Positions 24,921 through 36,579 are shown, counted from the first letter of the stretch. The stretch is 64,000 bases of DNA from Phycisphaerales bacterium (GCA_007693785.1 RECY01000026.1:124001-188000), one strand, 5' to 3'. Notes: generated by a model from the sequence alone, not told the origin. Made by a program: numbers and translations.

Positions 24921-25469
24921 ATGGCGAAGAAAGTCAGCAAGAAGAAGGCCGTGAAAAAGAAGACCGCAAAAAAGACCCAGAAGAAGAGCGCCAAGCCCGC
25001 GTCCAAGGGCGTCCAAAAGAAAGCCGCAACCAAGAAGGCGGGCAGCAAGAAGGCCCGCGCCAAGAAAACGAAGAAGACCGAGATGGTCCCCGTCTCTTCC
25101 GGCAAGGGCCTCACGCCGGGCGAGCTGGCGAAGCTGGTGATGGCCCACGTGCAGAGCGGCGCGCCCAGCGACAAGCCGCTGTGGAAGAGCCACTGGTCGA
25201 ACAAGGCCGTCAGCATCGAGGGGAGCGGGCACGCCTGGCACGGGCTCAAGGCGATCGCCAAGAAGAGCGAGGAGTGGCTCTCGCAGCACACGATCCACAG
25301 CGCCAGCGCCAGCGGGCCCTTCGCCGGCTCGACCGGCTTCGCGATCCTCTACGACATGGACGTCGAGGTCAAGGCGACCGGCGATCGCATCAAGATGCAG
25401 GAAGTCGGCGTCTACCACGTCAAGAACGGGAAGGTCGTGCAGGAAGAGTTTATGTACGCCGGGATGTGA
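24921..25469 (+). CDS. SnoaL/NTF2-like protein with a histone-H1-like lysine-rich tail
   Basis: The first 52 residues hold 24 lysines with Ala, Ser and Thr between them (MAKKVSKKKAVKKKTAKK and following), the composition of histone-H1-like bacterial tails that bind DNA. A cone-shaped SnoaL/NTF2-like domain follows at about 60-182, with SHWSNKAVSIEGSG, an HGLKAI helix and a final IKMQEVGVYHVKNGKVVQEEF hairpin (given in part). AAAGGAGG stands ten bases before ATG 24921, an excellent ribosome-binding site, and supports this start over the longer open frame. The tail probably anchors the domain to nucleic acid or polyphosphate; the ligand is unknown. Confidence 0.8.
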   Translation: MAKKVSKKKAVKKKTAKKTQKKSAKPASKGVQKKAATKKAGSKKARAKKTKKTEMVPVSSGKGLTPGELAKLVMAHVQSGAPSDKPLWKSHWSNKAVSIEGSGHAWHGLKAIAKKSEEWLSQHTIHSASASGPFAGSTGFAILYDMDVEVKATGDRIKMQEVGVYHVKNGKVVQEEFMYAGM

Positions 25470-25501
25470 GCCGACGTCCCCTCAAGAACATGACCCATCA
25501 C

Positions 25502-25543
25502 CAACGCCGTGCGCACGGGCCGATCGCTCATGCCGCGGCGTTG
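25502..25543 (+). terminator. Probable terminator between converging genes
   Basis: CAACGCCG (25502-25509) pairs with CGGCGTTG (25536-25543), followed by TTGTTTC. The loop is long (26 nt), so confidence is modest. It lies 33 bases after the SnoaL-like gene and before the converging gmk end. Confidence 0.45.
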
Positions 25544-25557
25544 TTGTTTCACAAGCC

Positions 25558-26163
25558 TCAGCGCCCGCGCCGCTCGCGCACGGCGCTCACGGCTTCTTCG
25601 ATCGCCCTATCCAGCTCGCGGTTGACGATGAAGACGTCATAGACGCCGCTGGCCTTCGCCTCGTGCATCTCGTGCTGCGCCTCGGCGAACCGCTTCTGGA
25701 TCTGCGCCTCGCTCTCGCGCTTGCGGTCCCGCAGGCGCTGCAGCAGCGTCTCCTCGCTCGGCGGCAGGATGAACACGCCGAACGCACGCGGCATCTTCGA
25801 CTTCACCTGCTTCGCGCCCTCGACGTCAATCTCCAGGATCACCAGGCGACCGCGTTTGAGCTGCTCGTCGACCCACTCCCGCGGCGTCGCGTACTTCTTC
25901 CCGAAGACGTCCGCCGATTCCAGGAACTCGCCCTCGCGCGACATCCGCTCGAACGTCTCGTCATCGACGAAGTGATAGTCCACGCCCTCGACGTCCGCGT
26001 CGGTCTTCGGGCGCGTCGTGCAGCTCACGCTGAACACGCTCCCGGCGATCGAACGCTCGACGCCGCGGGTGATCGTCGTCTTCCCGACCCCGCTCGGCCC
26101 GCTGATGATCAGCAGCAACCCGTCGTCGGTGTCGGTCGGCAGCCTCTCGTGCGCATCGCTCAA
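25558..26163 (-). CDS. gmk: Guanylate kinase
   Basis: Phosphorylates GMP to GDP with ATP. The P-loop is IISGPSGVGKTTI. The GMP-binding segment SCTTRPKTDADVEGVDYHFV and the EFLESADVFGKKYATPREWV region are typical, as is LEIDVEGAKQVK in the core. The length from the chosen TTG at 26163 is 201 residues, close to the family norm, and GGGGGA stands about five bases before that codon. An ATG at 26250 would add 29 residues and overlap the pyrB end by 14 bases; I consider it less likely. It is the last gene of the lipoprotein-pyrB-gmk cluster. Confidence 0.92.
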   Translation of the reverse strand: MSDAHERLPTDTDDGLLLIISGPSGVGKTTITRGVERSIAGSVFSVSCTTRPKTDADVEGVDYHFVDDETFERMSREGEFLESADVFGKKYATPREWVDEQLKRGRLVILEIDVEGAKQVKSKMPRAFGVFILPPSEETLLQRLRDRKRESEAQIQKRFAEAQHEMHEAKASGVYDVFIVNRELDRAIEEAVSAVRERRGR

Positions 26164-26236
26164 AACGTTCCCCCGTGATCCGACCAGACCCAGCCCGATC
26201 CAACTCCATCCGACCCGTGCGCCTTCACCCCGCGCC

Positions 26237-27304
26237 TCAACCGTGCGCACGCTCGCTCGCGCCCACGCACGCCTCGAGCACCGCCATCCGCACCGCGACG
26301 CCCGCCGCCGCCTGGCGCATCACCAGGCTCCGCGCCCCGTCGGCGACCTCGCTATCGATCTCGAAGCCGCGGTTCATCGGGCCCGGGTGCATCACGACCG
26401 CGCGCTCGCGCAGGCGCGACGCGCGGGCCGCGGTCAGACCGTAGCCGAGCCGGTACTCCCGCGCGCTCGCGATCGCCGGCGACTTGTGGCGCTCGAACTG
26501 CATCCGCAGCATCATCACCGCGTCCGCCTCGCCCAGCACCGCGTCGAAGTCGTGCGCCACGCGCACGCGCCCCGGGCTGCCCTCGTGCGCGAGGTGCGTC
26601 AGCGAGCCCGGCGCCAGCGCCGGCGGGCCGACCAGCACCACGTCCGCACCCAGCGCCGTCATCGCGGCCGCGTTGCTCCGCGCCACGCGGCTCGAGACCA
26701 CGTCCCCCACGATCGCCACCGTCAGCCCGGCGAGGTCGTACGCCCCACGCCGATCGATCGCAGCCGTGAGCGTGAAGATGTCCAGCAGCGCCTGCGTCGG
26801 GTGCTCGTGGCTCCCGTCCCCGGCGTTGATCACGGGGCGGTCGATCGCGCGCGCCAGCATCGCCGGCGAGCCGCTCGTGCCGGCGCGCACGACAAAGGCC
26901 GACGCGCCCATCGCCTCGATGTTCTTGGCCGTGTCGATCAGCGTCTCGCCCTTGCTCAAGCTGCTGCCCGCGAGGGTGAGATCGACCACCTGCGCCCCGA
27001 GCCGACGGGCCGCGAGCGCGAAGCTCACGCGCGTGCGTGTCGAGTCCTCGAAGAACAGGTTCACGACGGTGCGCCCGCGGAGCACCTCGCACGCCGCGTG
27101 CTGGGCGTGCCGGTCGTCCTCGCCCCGCGGCGCGTCCATGGTCGCGATCGGCTCGTACCGCTCGGCGCGGGTCAGGATCGACCGCAGCTCGTCCGCCGAC
27201 AACCCCGCGCACCCGAGCAGGTGGGGCCGCGACCAACCCGCGACGCCGGGCCCCGACGACGCGTCCGCGAAGCCCGAGCCAGTCGCCTCCCGAGCCCCCC
27301 CCAC
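26237..27304 (-). CDS. pyrB: Aspartate carbamoyltransferase catalytic subunit
   Basis: Forms carbamoyl-aspartate in pyrimidine synthesis. The carbamoyl-phosphate loop FFEDSTRTRVSF, the SSLSKGET (SLxKGE) loop, HPTQALLD and HPGPMNRG are all intact, so it should be active. At 355 residues it is about 40 longer than E. coli PyrB, mostly through an N-terminal Gly/Ala-rich leader. The GTG start at 27304 lies two bases after the stop of the upstream lipoprotein gene, which argues for co-transcription. No pyrI regulatory subunit is nearby. Confidence 0.94.
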   Translation of the reverse strand: MGGAREATGSGFADASSGPGVAGWSRPHLLGCAGLSADELRSILTRAERYEPIATMDAPRGEDDRHAQHAACEVLRGRTVVNLFFEDSTRTRVSFALAARRLGAQVVDLTLAGSSLSKGETLIDTAKNIEAMGASAFVVRAGTSGSPAMLARAIDRPVINAGDGSHEHPTQALLDIFTLTAAIDRRGAYDLAGLTVAIVGDVVSSRVARSNAAAMTALGADVVLVGPPALAPGSLTHLAHEGSPGRVRVAHDFDAVLGEADAVMMLRMQFERHKSPAIASAREYRLGYGLTAARASRLRERAVVMHPGPMNRGFEIDSEVADGARSLVMRQAAAGVAVRMAVLEACVGASERAHG

Positions 27305-27306
27305 GA

Positions 27307-28125
<819 letters not shown>

Positions 28126-28261
28126 CCACGACCTCCTACGCGGCGAAACCAGGCCGCAAACCACTCTACGCCGACGACACGGGCCCCGCCCGTATCATCC
28201 GGCAACGCCTGCCACTGCGCCGTTCAGGTCTATCGGCCCACCGGACGCCACCGGAGCAACC

Positions 28262-28930
28262 ATGCCCCACGACAGCACGCCCCAACGCCGAACGTTCGTG
28301 GTCGGCATCAGCGGCGCCAGCGGGGCGGTCTACGCCACACGCCTCCTCGAGCAACTCCTCCGAACCGGCGCCGAGGTCCACCTGGTCGTCAGCGAGTACG
28401 GCAAACGCCTGCTCTTCGACGAGCTCAACGTCCGCAAGCTCGACCTCGACGAGCTCCTCCCCGCCCTCGCCGCGGAGCCCCGGGCAGACGATGTGGACCA
28501 ACGCCTCGTCCGACACCCCAACAAGGACGTCGGCGCGGTCATCGCCAGCGGGTCGTTCCTTCACGACGGCATGGTCGTGGTCCCCTGCTCGAGCACCAGC
28601 CTGGGCGCGATCGCGACCGGCGCCGGGAGCAACCTGCTCACCCGGGCCGCCATGGTCACACTCAAGGAACGACGCCCCCTCATCATCTGCCACCGCGAGA
28701 GCCCGCTGAACCTCATCGACATCGAGAACATGCGGACGCTGACCCTCGCCGGCGCCACCATCGCCCCCACCAACCCCGGCTTCTACCTGCACCCCCGCAC
28801 CGTCGATGATCTCGTTGATTTCATGGTGGGCAAGATCCTCGACCTGCTCCGCGTCGAGCACGATCTCCAAACCCGCTGGGCCGATCATCACCAATCAAAA
28901 TACGATCAAATCTCGCCTGATCCCAATTAA
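28262..28930 (+). CDS. ubiX: UbiX-type flavin prenyltransferase
   Basis: Makes prenylated FMN, the cofactor of UbiD decarboxylases. The 222-residue protein shows VVGISGASGAVYATRLLEQL at the N-terminus (the FMN-binding GxSGAxGxxYA loop), then GSFLHDGMVVVPCSSTSLGAIATG (in parts) and RRPLIICHRESPLNLIDIENM, all canonical. It has a C-terminal helix extension ending in a Gln/Asp-rich tail. ATG 28262 is the natural start. No ubiD is in the window. It is divergent from the lipoprotein-pyrB-gmk operon with 136 bases between starts. Confidence 0.93.
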   Translation: MPHDSTPQRRTFVVGISGASGAVYATRLLEQLLRTGAEVHLVVSEYGKRLLFDELNVRKLDLDELLPALAAEPRADDVDQRLVRHPNKDVGAVIASGSFLHDGMVVVPCSSTSLGAIATGAGSNLLTRAAMVTLKERRPLIICHRESPLNLIDIENMRTLTLAGATIAPTNPGFYLHPRTVDDLVDFMVGKILDLLRVEHDLQTRWADHHQSKYDQISPDPN

Positions 28931-29013
28931 ATTCCTATCGAAATTTGATGAGGAACGAGTTTGCTGGCTCCGGCAACGCGTGGCGTTTGGTGTTCCGCGT
29001 CGTCTATGTTGCA

Positions 29014-29814
29014 TTACTCTGCCGCTTCAGGCACGGTGAGCACAAACGTGCTCCCACGCCCGAGCTCGGACGTCACCCGGATCGTCCCGCCCGCCGCCGT
29101 CACGAACCGGTGACAGAGCGCGAGCCCGAGCCCCGTCCCGCTCCGCGGCAACGGGCACACGGCCGCCCCGTCCGCGTGGGTCACGTACGCGTCAAACAGC
29201 GTCGCCAGCCGCGAGGCTGGGATCCCGCACCCGGTGTCCCCGAGTTCGAGCTGGACGGTGTTCCCCGTGGAACGGGAAAGACGGAACGTGAGCCGACCGA
29301 CCCCCCCCATCGCTCGAACCGCGTTGAGGACCAGGTTCTGAAGCACCTGCTGCATGACAGCCGGCATCACCGACACCCGCAATGGCTCTGTGGGTGCTTC
29401 GATTTGGATCTGGACGCCTTCCAGCTGCAGGGTGCTCACGATTGAACGGAAGGCCGCCAGCGGGTCACACGTCCGCTCGCCCTCTCCTGCCGGGCGGTAC
29501 CGCGGGTCGGCCGAGAGCGCCAGGATCGCTCCCGCGATCTCGGCCGCACGGGCTGATCCGGAAGCCGCTCGCTCGAGCGCCTTGATCGCGAAAGGCGTGT
29601 CTTCCGGTCGCTGCAACGCGGCCGCCGCGTAGCCCTGCACCGGCGTCAGAATGTTGTTGAACTCGTGAGCGATCAGCCCAAGCAGCGTGCCGAGGCTGGC
29701 GAGTTGTGCCGATCGGTCCAACTCTTCGCGCAGTTCAGCCAGCTCGGCCTCCAGCCGATCGAGCTCGGCGAGTAGCTTCTCGCCCGTTCGTGCTGTCGCC
29801 GTGCCCTTCGCCAA
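29014..29814 (-). CDS. Sensor histidine kinase without a sensory domain
   Basis: In this 266-residue protein an N-terminal Glu/Leu-rich coiled coil (about 5-38) leads directly into the H-box LGLIAHEFNNILTPVQGY (His50), of the NtrB/DctB-like HEFNN type. The N-box (VLQNLVLNAVRAMGG), the G1 box (DTGCGIP) and the G2 box (GTGLGLAL) follow. There is no transmembrane or PAS domain, so input must come through the coiled coil or a partner. I chose the TTG at 29814 because GGAGG stands five bases before it; the open frame to 30066 overlaps the Nudix gene and looks non-coding. No response regulator is adjacent. Confidence 0.85.
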   Translation of the reverse strand: MAKGTATARTGEKLLAELDRLEAELAELREELDRSAQLASLGTLLGLIAHEFNNILTPVQGYAAAALQRPEDTPFAIKALERAASGSARAAEIAGAILALSADPRYRPAGEGERTCDPLAAFRSIVSTLQLEGVQIQIEAPTEPLRVSVMPAVMQQVLQNLVLNAVRAMGGVGRLTFRLSRSTGNTVQLELGDTGCGIPASRLATLFDAYVTHADGAAVCPLPRSGTGLGLALCHRFVTAAGGTIRVTSELGRGSTFVLTVPEAAE

Positions 29815-29950
29815 TCGAGCCTCCGTGCAAGCCGTATCGACTCGCCGCGGGGGGTGGTGGGGGCGAAGGCGCGATCCTGGAGAAGCCGCGGACCGATCCG
29901 AACGAGGGGGGAAGCGTGTGAACGTGTGCGGGTTGCGTGGCCTGGGGCGA

Positions 29951-30385
29951 TCATTCCCGCGAGGAGACAAAGTGGGGGGGTGCGTCGCCGCGCAGCACGT
30001 CCTGCACGATCCGACCAATGACCGCCGGACGAAAGCCCGCGGCGGAAAGATCTTCCACCCAGTCAAATGCGATCGATCGCTCCAGGCTGGGGACCTCCTC
30101 TCCCCAGCTGCCCCCCACCGATTCCACGTGAAACAGCACGTTCACCTCGTGGTGGCGGTCTTTGCCTTGCCCGAAGAAGACTTCGACAGTGCTGATCGGC
30201 GGGCCGACCCGGACCTTGAGGCCGGTTTCTTCCATCATTTCACGGGCCAGGGCGTCCGCGCCCGTCTCGCCGAACTCGATGTGCCCGCCGGGGAGGTAGC
30301 GGTAGCCATCGCGGACGTTCCGGCAGAGAAGCACTCGCCCGTCGGCGATTGCGAGCCCGCGAGCGATGTACTCGATCTTTGGCAT
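29951..30385 (-). CDS. Nudix hydrolase
   Basis: The 144-residue protein contains the full Nudix box Gx5Ex7REUxEExGU (GGHIEFGETGADALAREMMEE and TGL, about 33-55), so it should cleave a nucleoside diphosphate linked to another group. The substrate cannot be told from sequence. ATG 30385 starts the beta-sheet (MPKIEYIARGL). It is divergent from parB with 45 bases between the two starts, which must contain both promoters or a shared one. Confidence 0.9.
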   Translation of the reverse strand: MPKIEYIARGLAIADGRVLLCRNVRDGYRYLPGGHIEFGETGADALAREMMEETGLKVRVGPPISTVEVFFGQGKDRHHEVNVLFHVESVGGSWGEEVPSLERSIAFDWVEDLSAAGFRPAVIGRIVQDVLRGDAPPHFVSSRE

Positions 30386-30430
30386 CCGGTTGTTGTACCA
30401 TGTCGGCCAACCGCTCGTGAAAGGAGCCGC

Positions 30431-31381
30431 ATGCCCGACGCGAAACGCCCCCGACGACTCGGGCGAGGGCTGAACAGCCTGATCGCCCCGTCCCAGCCCG
30501 TGCCGATCGATCTTGCGCCGGACCATGTCCCGGAAAACCCTCAAAATGAAGGGGGTGTATCCCTCGGCTTGGTGCGGCTCATTGATACGGAGGTGATCCG
30601 TCCCAGCCCATTCCAGCCGCGGCGCGAGTTCAATGACGAGTCGTTATCGGGCCTGGCCGAGTCGATTCGCCGGAGCGGGCTGATGCAGCCCATCGTCGTA
30701 CGCCCTGCTCCCGAAGGGGGTTACGAGCTGATCGCGGGGGAGCGACGTTGGCGAGCCGCGCAGCGGGCGGGGTTGACCAGGGTCCCGGCGTCGGTGCAGG
30801 ATCTCGGGGACGCGGAGGCCGCGGAGTGGGCGGTGGTGGAGAACGTGCAGCGTGAGGACCTGAACCCGATCGAGCGGGGGTGGGCGTTCCGAGCGTTGGC
30901 GGAGCGTTTCGAGATGTCGCACGCCGAGATCGGCGAGCGCGTGGGGCTGGACCGCTCGAGCGTCGCGAACCTGATCCGTCTGACGGACCTGGAAGAGCCG
31001 ATCCAGCGTCTGGTCGCCGCGGGCGGGCTGGGCATGGGGCACGCGCGAGCGGTGCTCGGGCTGTCGCCGGGTGAGGGGCGTGTGCGCCTGGCCCGTCGTG
31101 CGGCCGAGGAGCAGTGGACGGCCCGCAAGCTGGAAGCCGCGGTGCGCAGCGCGAAGCGCCACGCGGACCTGGCCGAGCGTCCCGAAGCCGGCCCGCCGAC
31201 GCCCGCGCAGCGGGCAGCGGCGCTGGGCGAGCTCGAAAAACAACTCGGCGAGCATCTGGGCACCAAGGTCGCGATCTCGACCGACGGCTCCGGTACGCGC
31301 GGACGCATCATCGTGCGCTTCTACAACTTAGACCACTTCGACGGGCTCATGTCGCGCTTCGGCTTTGAGATCCGCTCCTAA
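30431..31381 (+). CDS. parB: Chromosome partitioning protein ParB
   Basis: A CTP-dependent DNA clamp that loads at parS sites. The 316-residue protein has the N-terminal basic RRLGRGLNSLI segment that contacts ParA, the ParB/Srx CTPase core with GERRWRAA (103-110) and ENVQREDLNPIE (137-148), the helix-turn-helix near 165-185 (MSHAEIGERVGLDRSSVANL), and a C-terminal dimerisation region. ATG 30431 has AAGGAG at five bases. parA is not adjacent and is not in the window, which departs from the usual parAB pair. dnaA lies about 27 kb away. Confidence 0.94.
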   Translation: MPDAKRPRRLGRGLNSLIAPSQPVPIDLAPDHVPENPQNEGGVSLGLVRLIDTEVIRPSPFQPRREFNDESLSGLAESIRRSGLMQPIVVRPAPEGGYELIAGERRWRAAQRAGLTRVPASVQDLGDAEAAEWAVVENVQREDLNPIERGWAFRALAERFEMSHAEIGERVGLDRSSVANLIRLTDLEEPIQRLVAAGGLGMGHARAVLGLSPGEGRVRLARRAAEEQWTARKLEAAVRSAKRHADLAERPEAGPPTPAQRAAALGELEKQLGEHLGTKVAISTDGSGTRGRIIVRFYNLDHFDGLMSRFGFEIRS

Positions 31382-31690
31382 CGTGCGCGGCGCGCACGAC
31401 CCGCGACCGTGCCTGTGTTCGGACTTCGTGCGGATCGTGAATCGCTCCGCGTCCCGCTTTGGCTGTGATGTTTGTGTCTTTATCGGATTTTGGGCGAAAT
31501 CTCGTGTTCTTGCGGCGTGATCTATTTCATAAGAATCGCGTGACAATGTGCCGATGCTGTCCTAGCTTTTTGTATGACGGCCGCACCCGGTTGGTTCGGG
31601 CAAGGCGGTCGGGAGCGTGTGTTCGCGGCTCTGTGCCCGAGCAACTCTTACAACCCGGGACCCTGCGGGTCTCTCGGAGACAACAGCATC
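31382..31690. other. Spacer after parB
   Basis: 309 bases. A small hairpin GTGCGC-GGC-GCGCAC lies just after the parB stop (31383-31397) without a T run. The middle (31450-31560) is AT-rich and probably contains the promoter of the gene at 31691, for example TTGCGG near 31512 with TAAGAAT further on, but the spacing is poor and I do not call it. No parS-like palindrome was identified by eye. Confidence 0.4.
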
Positions 31691-32146
31691 ATGGCGAAAA
31701 AGACGACTCGGAAGAAGCGAAGCAAGACCGGGGCCCGCCGCACCCCGGTGACCCCCAGCGCCGGGCTGGCGGGGATCGACACCGCGGAGCTCGCGGCCGA
31801 GCTCCGCCGACGCGAAGCCTCGCTGGGCAAGATCGAGCGCAAGCGTGAGAAGCTGCTCGCCCAGCTCGAGGAGGTCGAGGCGGAGCTTGCTGAAGCGGGC
31901 GCGCTGCTCGGCGCGGCCGGCGGGGTCCCGTCGGGGCGCAAGCGCCACCGCAACGACAGCAGCTTGGAAGATGCGCTGGTCGATCTGCTCAACAACACGG
32001 TCATGAGCGTGACCGACGCGACCGAAGCCGTGCAGCGCGCCGGCTACCGCACCACCAGCCCGAACTTCCGAACCATCGTGAACCAGACGCTCATCAAGAG
32101 CAACAAGTTCAAGAAGGTTGCTCGCGGGCAGTACACCGCGAAGTAA
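31691..32146 (+). CDS. Basic-tailed coiled-coil protein with a winged-helix (HARE-HTH-like) C-terminus
   Basis: A 151-residue protein in three parts. The N-terminus is Lys/Arg-rich (MAKKTTRKKRSKTGARR). A coiled coil at about 30-75 has LGKIERKREKLLAQLEEVEA. The C-terminal domain at about 92-151 (LEDALVDLLNNTVMSVTDA, GYRTTSPNFRTIVNQTL, FKKVARGQYTAK) matches the pattern of HARE-HTH winged-helix domains, in which a GYxTxSxNFxxxVxxxL segment and a final RGxY strand are typical. A DNA-binding, chromatin-like or regulatory role is likely but inferred. ATG 31691 is the first Met of the basic tail. A terminator follows. Confidence 0.72.
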   Translation: MAKKTTRKKRSKTGARRTPVTPSAGLAGIDTAELAAELRRREASLGKIERKREKLLAQLEEVEAELAEAGALLGAAGGVPSGRKRHRNDSSLEDALVDLLNNTVMSVTDATEAVQRAGYRTTSPNFRTIVNQTLIKSNKFKKVARGQYTAK

Positions 32147-32178
32147 GCCGCGATTCGAGAACAACACGAACGCTTCCC

Positions 32179-32204
32179 AGGACCGCCCTCTCGGCGGTCC
32201 TTTT
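32179..32204 (+). terminator. Intrinsic terminator
   Basis: AGGACCGCC (32179-32187), loop CTCTC, GGCGGTCCT (32193-32201), then TTT. It lies 32 bases after the winged-helix gene and between converging genes. Confidence 0.88.
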
Positions 32205-32243
32205 CGTTCCACGTCCGACGGCGCGTCCCGGAAGGCCGCGAAC

Positions 32244-32537
32244 TCAGTTCGGTGTGTCCTGTCGATCCGCCGGGCGAAGCACGCGGACGTTGCGTCGCCC
32301 GCTGAGCGGTTCGCGCCGCCCTCCGGCCGGGGTCAGCGCTCGCTGGATGCGCAGCACCCCGGCGCCCACCAACCCGACAAGGGCGAGCACGAGCACCAGC
32401 GGGATCGCGACGATCAGGAGCAGAACGCCGAGGATCAGGCCCATCGCGAGCCCGAACAGCGTGCGCGGGGCCGCCCTGTGCTGCGAGAAACGCGCGACCA
32501 CGCGGCGCGCGGAGGTTTGGAAGGGGCTGTCTGACAC
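32244..32537 (-). CDS. Small membrane protein, about 97 aa
   Basis: The hydrophobic stretch LFGLAMGLILGVLLLIVAIP and LVLVLALVGLVGAGVL forms one long or two short membrane helices, followed by a basic tail (RRNVRVLRPAD). The start is uncertain: GTG 32537 gives a compact protein, and ATG 32639 would add 34 residues. Both lie downstream of the terminator at 32668. No family is recognised. Confidence 0.5.
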   Translation of the reverse strand: MSDSPFQTSARRVVARFSQHRAAPRTLFGLAMGLILGVLLLIVAIPLVLVLALVGLVGAGVLRIQRALTPAGGRREPLSGRRNVRVLRPADRQDTPN

Positions 32538-32667
32538 AAGAAATGATAGGGAAACGCCAACGGCGCGTTTCAACTCGAACGCGACCGCTCGAACCCAACC
32601 GGTCCAAAGCGACCGGCTCGCCCCTGACTCGTGCGGCATCGCCCGCCGAAGCTCGCGAGCACGCGAA

Positions 32668-32693
32668 GAAAACAGCCCGCGGTCGGCGGGCTG
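32668..32693 (-). terminator. Intrinsic terminator of the lipoprotein gene
   Basis: CAGCCCGC (32673-32680) pairs with GCGGGCTG (32686-32693). Read on the minus strand the hairpin is followed by TTTTCTTC, as expected downstream of the gene at 32780-33085. Confidence 0.75.
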
Positions 32694-32779
32694 GTGCATA
32701 CCTCGGGATGGCGTACAAGGACACGCGCGACATGAACGGCCCGGAGAAGCCGGGCGCCAAACGCGGGACGAGCCTGGCC

Positions 32780-33085
32780 TTAGCGCGGGATCGGGGCCCG
32801 GGTAAGGCGGCTCTGGCGGTCGATCATCAGCACGCGGTGGACGTCCTCGCGGAGCATCCGGGTGTTCTCGCTCCGGATGATCGCCCAGGTGTTGCGGACG
32901 TCGGCGGGGCGGTCAGTGAGGGTGTAGAGCTCGGGGTTGAGGTTGTAGCGGAGGCTGCGGGCCTCACGCTCGCCCGCGGGGGACTTGCACCCGAGCAAGG
33001 TCACGCCGGAGGCGGCGAGCAACGCGACGAGGGCGAGACGCCCCGTGAGGCCCACACGGGCGCAACGGTCGGTGGTGTTCGGCAT
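32780..33085 (-). CDS. Small predicted lipoprotein, 101 aa
   Basis: A lipoprotein signal with VALLAASGVTLLGC, the lipobox being TLLGC (Cys about 33), follows a basic n-region. The mature part is short and charged (NLNPELYTLTDRPADVRNTW, then NTRMLREDVHRVLMIDRQSR) with no recognised family. ATG 33085 has AAGGAG seven bases upstream. A terminator follows at 32668-32693, so it is probably monocistronic. Confidence 0.72.
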   Translation of the reverse strand: MPNTTDRCARVGLTGRLALVALLAASGVTLLGCKSPAGEREARSLRYNLNPELYTLTDRPADVRNTWAIIRSENTRMLREDVHRVLMIDRQSRLTRAPIPR

Positions 33086-33426
33086 CACGGGCTCCTTCAA
33101 GACGTGCGGCGGGCTTCGCAAGGCGACGCCGTGGGCTTCGGGTCGGTCGGCCGCGAGGACGGATCGGGGCCCTGCGGTGGGGTCCGCCCGCCAGACCGGC
33201 TGTCGGTTGGCGGCGGAACACCGGTTTGTATCGGATCCAACCGGCGGCGTCAATCCACGGGGACGGGTCGAATCGGATTGCCGGAGTTCTTCGCCTCCAA
33301 ACCGGGCCCGGTTGCCCCTTGCCGGGGGTGCAGGAAAAAGTTTCAGCGAGATCTCACCACCCGGGGCTCATACGCGGGCGGATCCGGCCGATGGCGCTGT
33401 GCAGACGATCGAGCCGGGGAGGTGCG
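33086..33426. other. Spacer between divergent small lipoprotein and YjfB-like genes
   Basis: 341 bases with no ORF that I can support and no recognised promoter. GAAAAAGTTTCAG near 33330-33345 is locally AT-rich. The last 15 bases carry a good ribosome-binding site (GGGGAGG) for the gene at 33427. I looked for a flagellar sigma-28 promoter (TAAA and GCCGATAA): GCCGATGG occurs at about 33387, but no TAAA is correctly spaced. Confidence 0.35.
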
Positions 33427-33630
33427 ATGGACGCGGTGCAACAAGGACAGGTCGGGGCAGCGATCCAGATCGCCGTGGCCAGGAAATCCCTTGATCAGGC
33501 GGAACGTCAGGGCGACGCGATGGTTGGGCTGCTGGAAGACGCGGCTCGCTTCGCCGCCGAAACCCGCGGCAGCGTCAGCCCGTCGCCGGCAAGCACCGAA
33601 ACGGGGCGGATGCTGGACATGGTGGCGTAA
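33427..33630 (+). CDS. YjfB-like putative motility protein, 67 aa
   Basis: A short all-helical protein. MDAVQQGQVGAAIQIAVARK, then SLDQAERQGDAMVGLLEDAA, resembles the YjfB putative motility family, which are small proteins of similar length with a QGQVxxxxSVxVLKKAxDxAExQG pattern. GGGGAGG stands five bases before ATG 33427. The assignment is by pattern only; no flagellar gene is in the window. A strong hairpin follows at 33672. Confidence 0.6.
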   Translation: MDAVQQGQVGAAIQIAVARKSLDQAERQGDAMVGLLEDAARFAAETRGSVSPSPASTETGRMLDMVA

Positions 33631-33671
33631 CTCGCGAGCGTGAACGGTCATTCAGGGACGTTTTTCGACGT

Positions 33672-33697
33672 GCCGCGGGCGATGATCGCCCCGCGGC
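33672..33697. terminator. Stable hairpin between the YjfB-like gene and clpB
   Basis: GCCGCGGGCGA (33672-33682) pairs with TCGCC-CGCGGC (33686-33697) apart from one bulged C, around TGA. There is no T run, so an intrinsic terminator is only possible. Confidence 0.35.
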
Positions 33698-33839
33698 CCG
33701 CTGTCGATTCGGCAGTCCGGAACCAGGAACGGCAAGGCGAGGCCCATCTCCGGGCCCACGAGCGGGGGAGGTGGGGCGAGACGTCTCTTTCTCATTGGCG
33801 CGCCCTTTGCCTGTTCTCTCGGCGTAAGGAGACACGCCG

Positions 33840-36575
<2,736 letters not shown>

Positions 36576-36579
36576 TCGG

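Noticed and set aside
29815-30066. An upstream extension of the histidine kinase to ATG 30066
   Set aside because: It overlaps the Nudix gene and is low in complexity, while the TTG at 29814 has GGAGG five bases ahead.
33631-33839. CIRCE heat-shock operator upstream of clpB
   Set aside because: No TTAGCACTC...GAGTGCTAA palindrome in the spacer.
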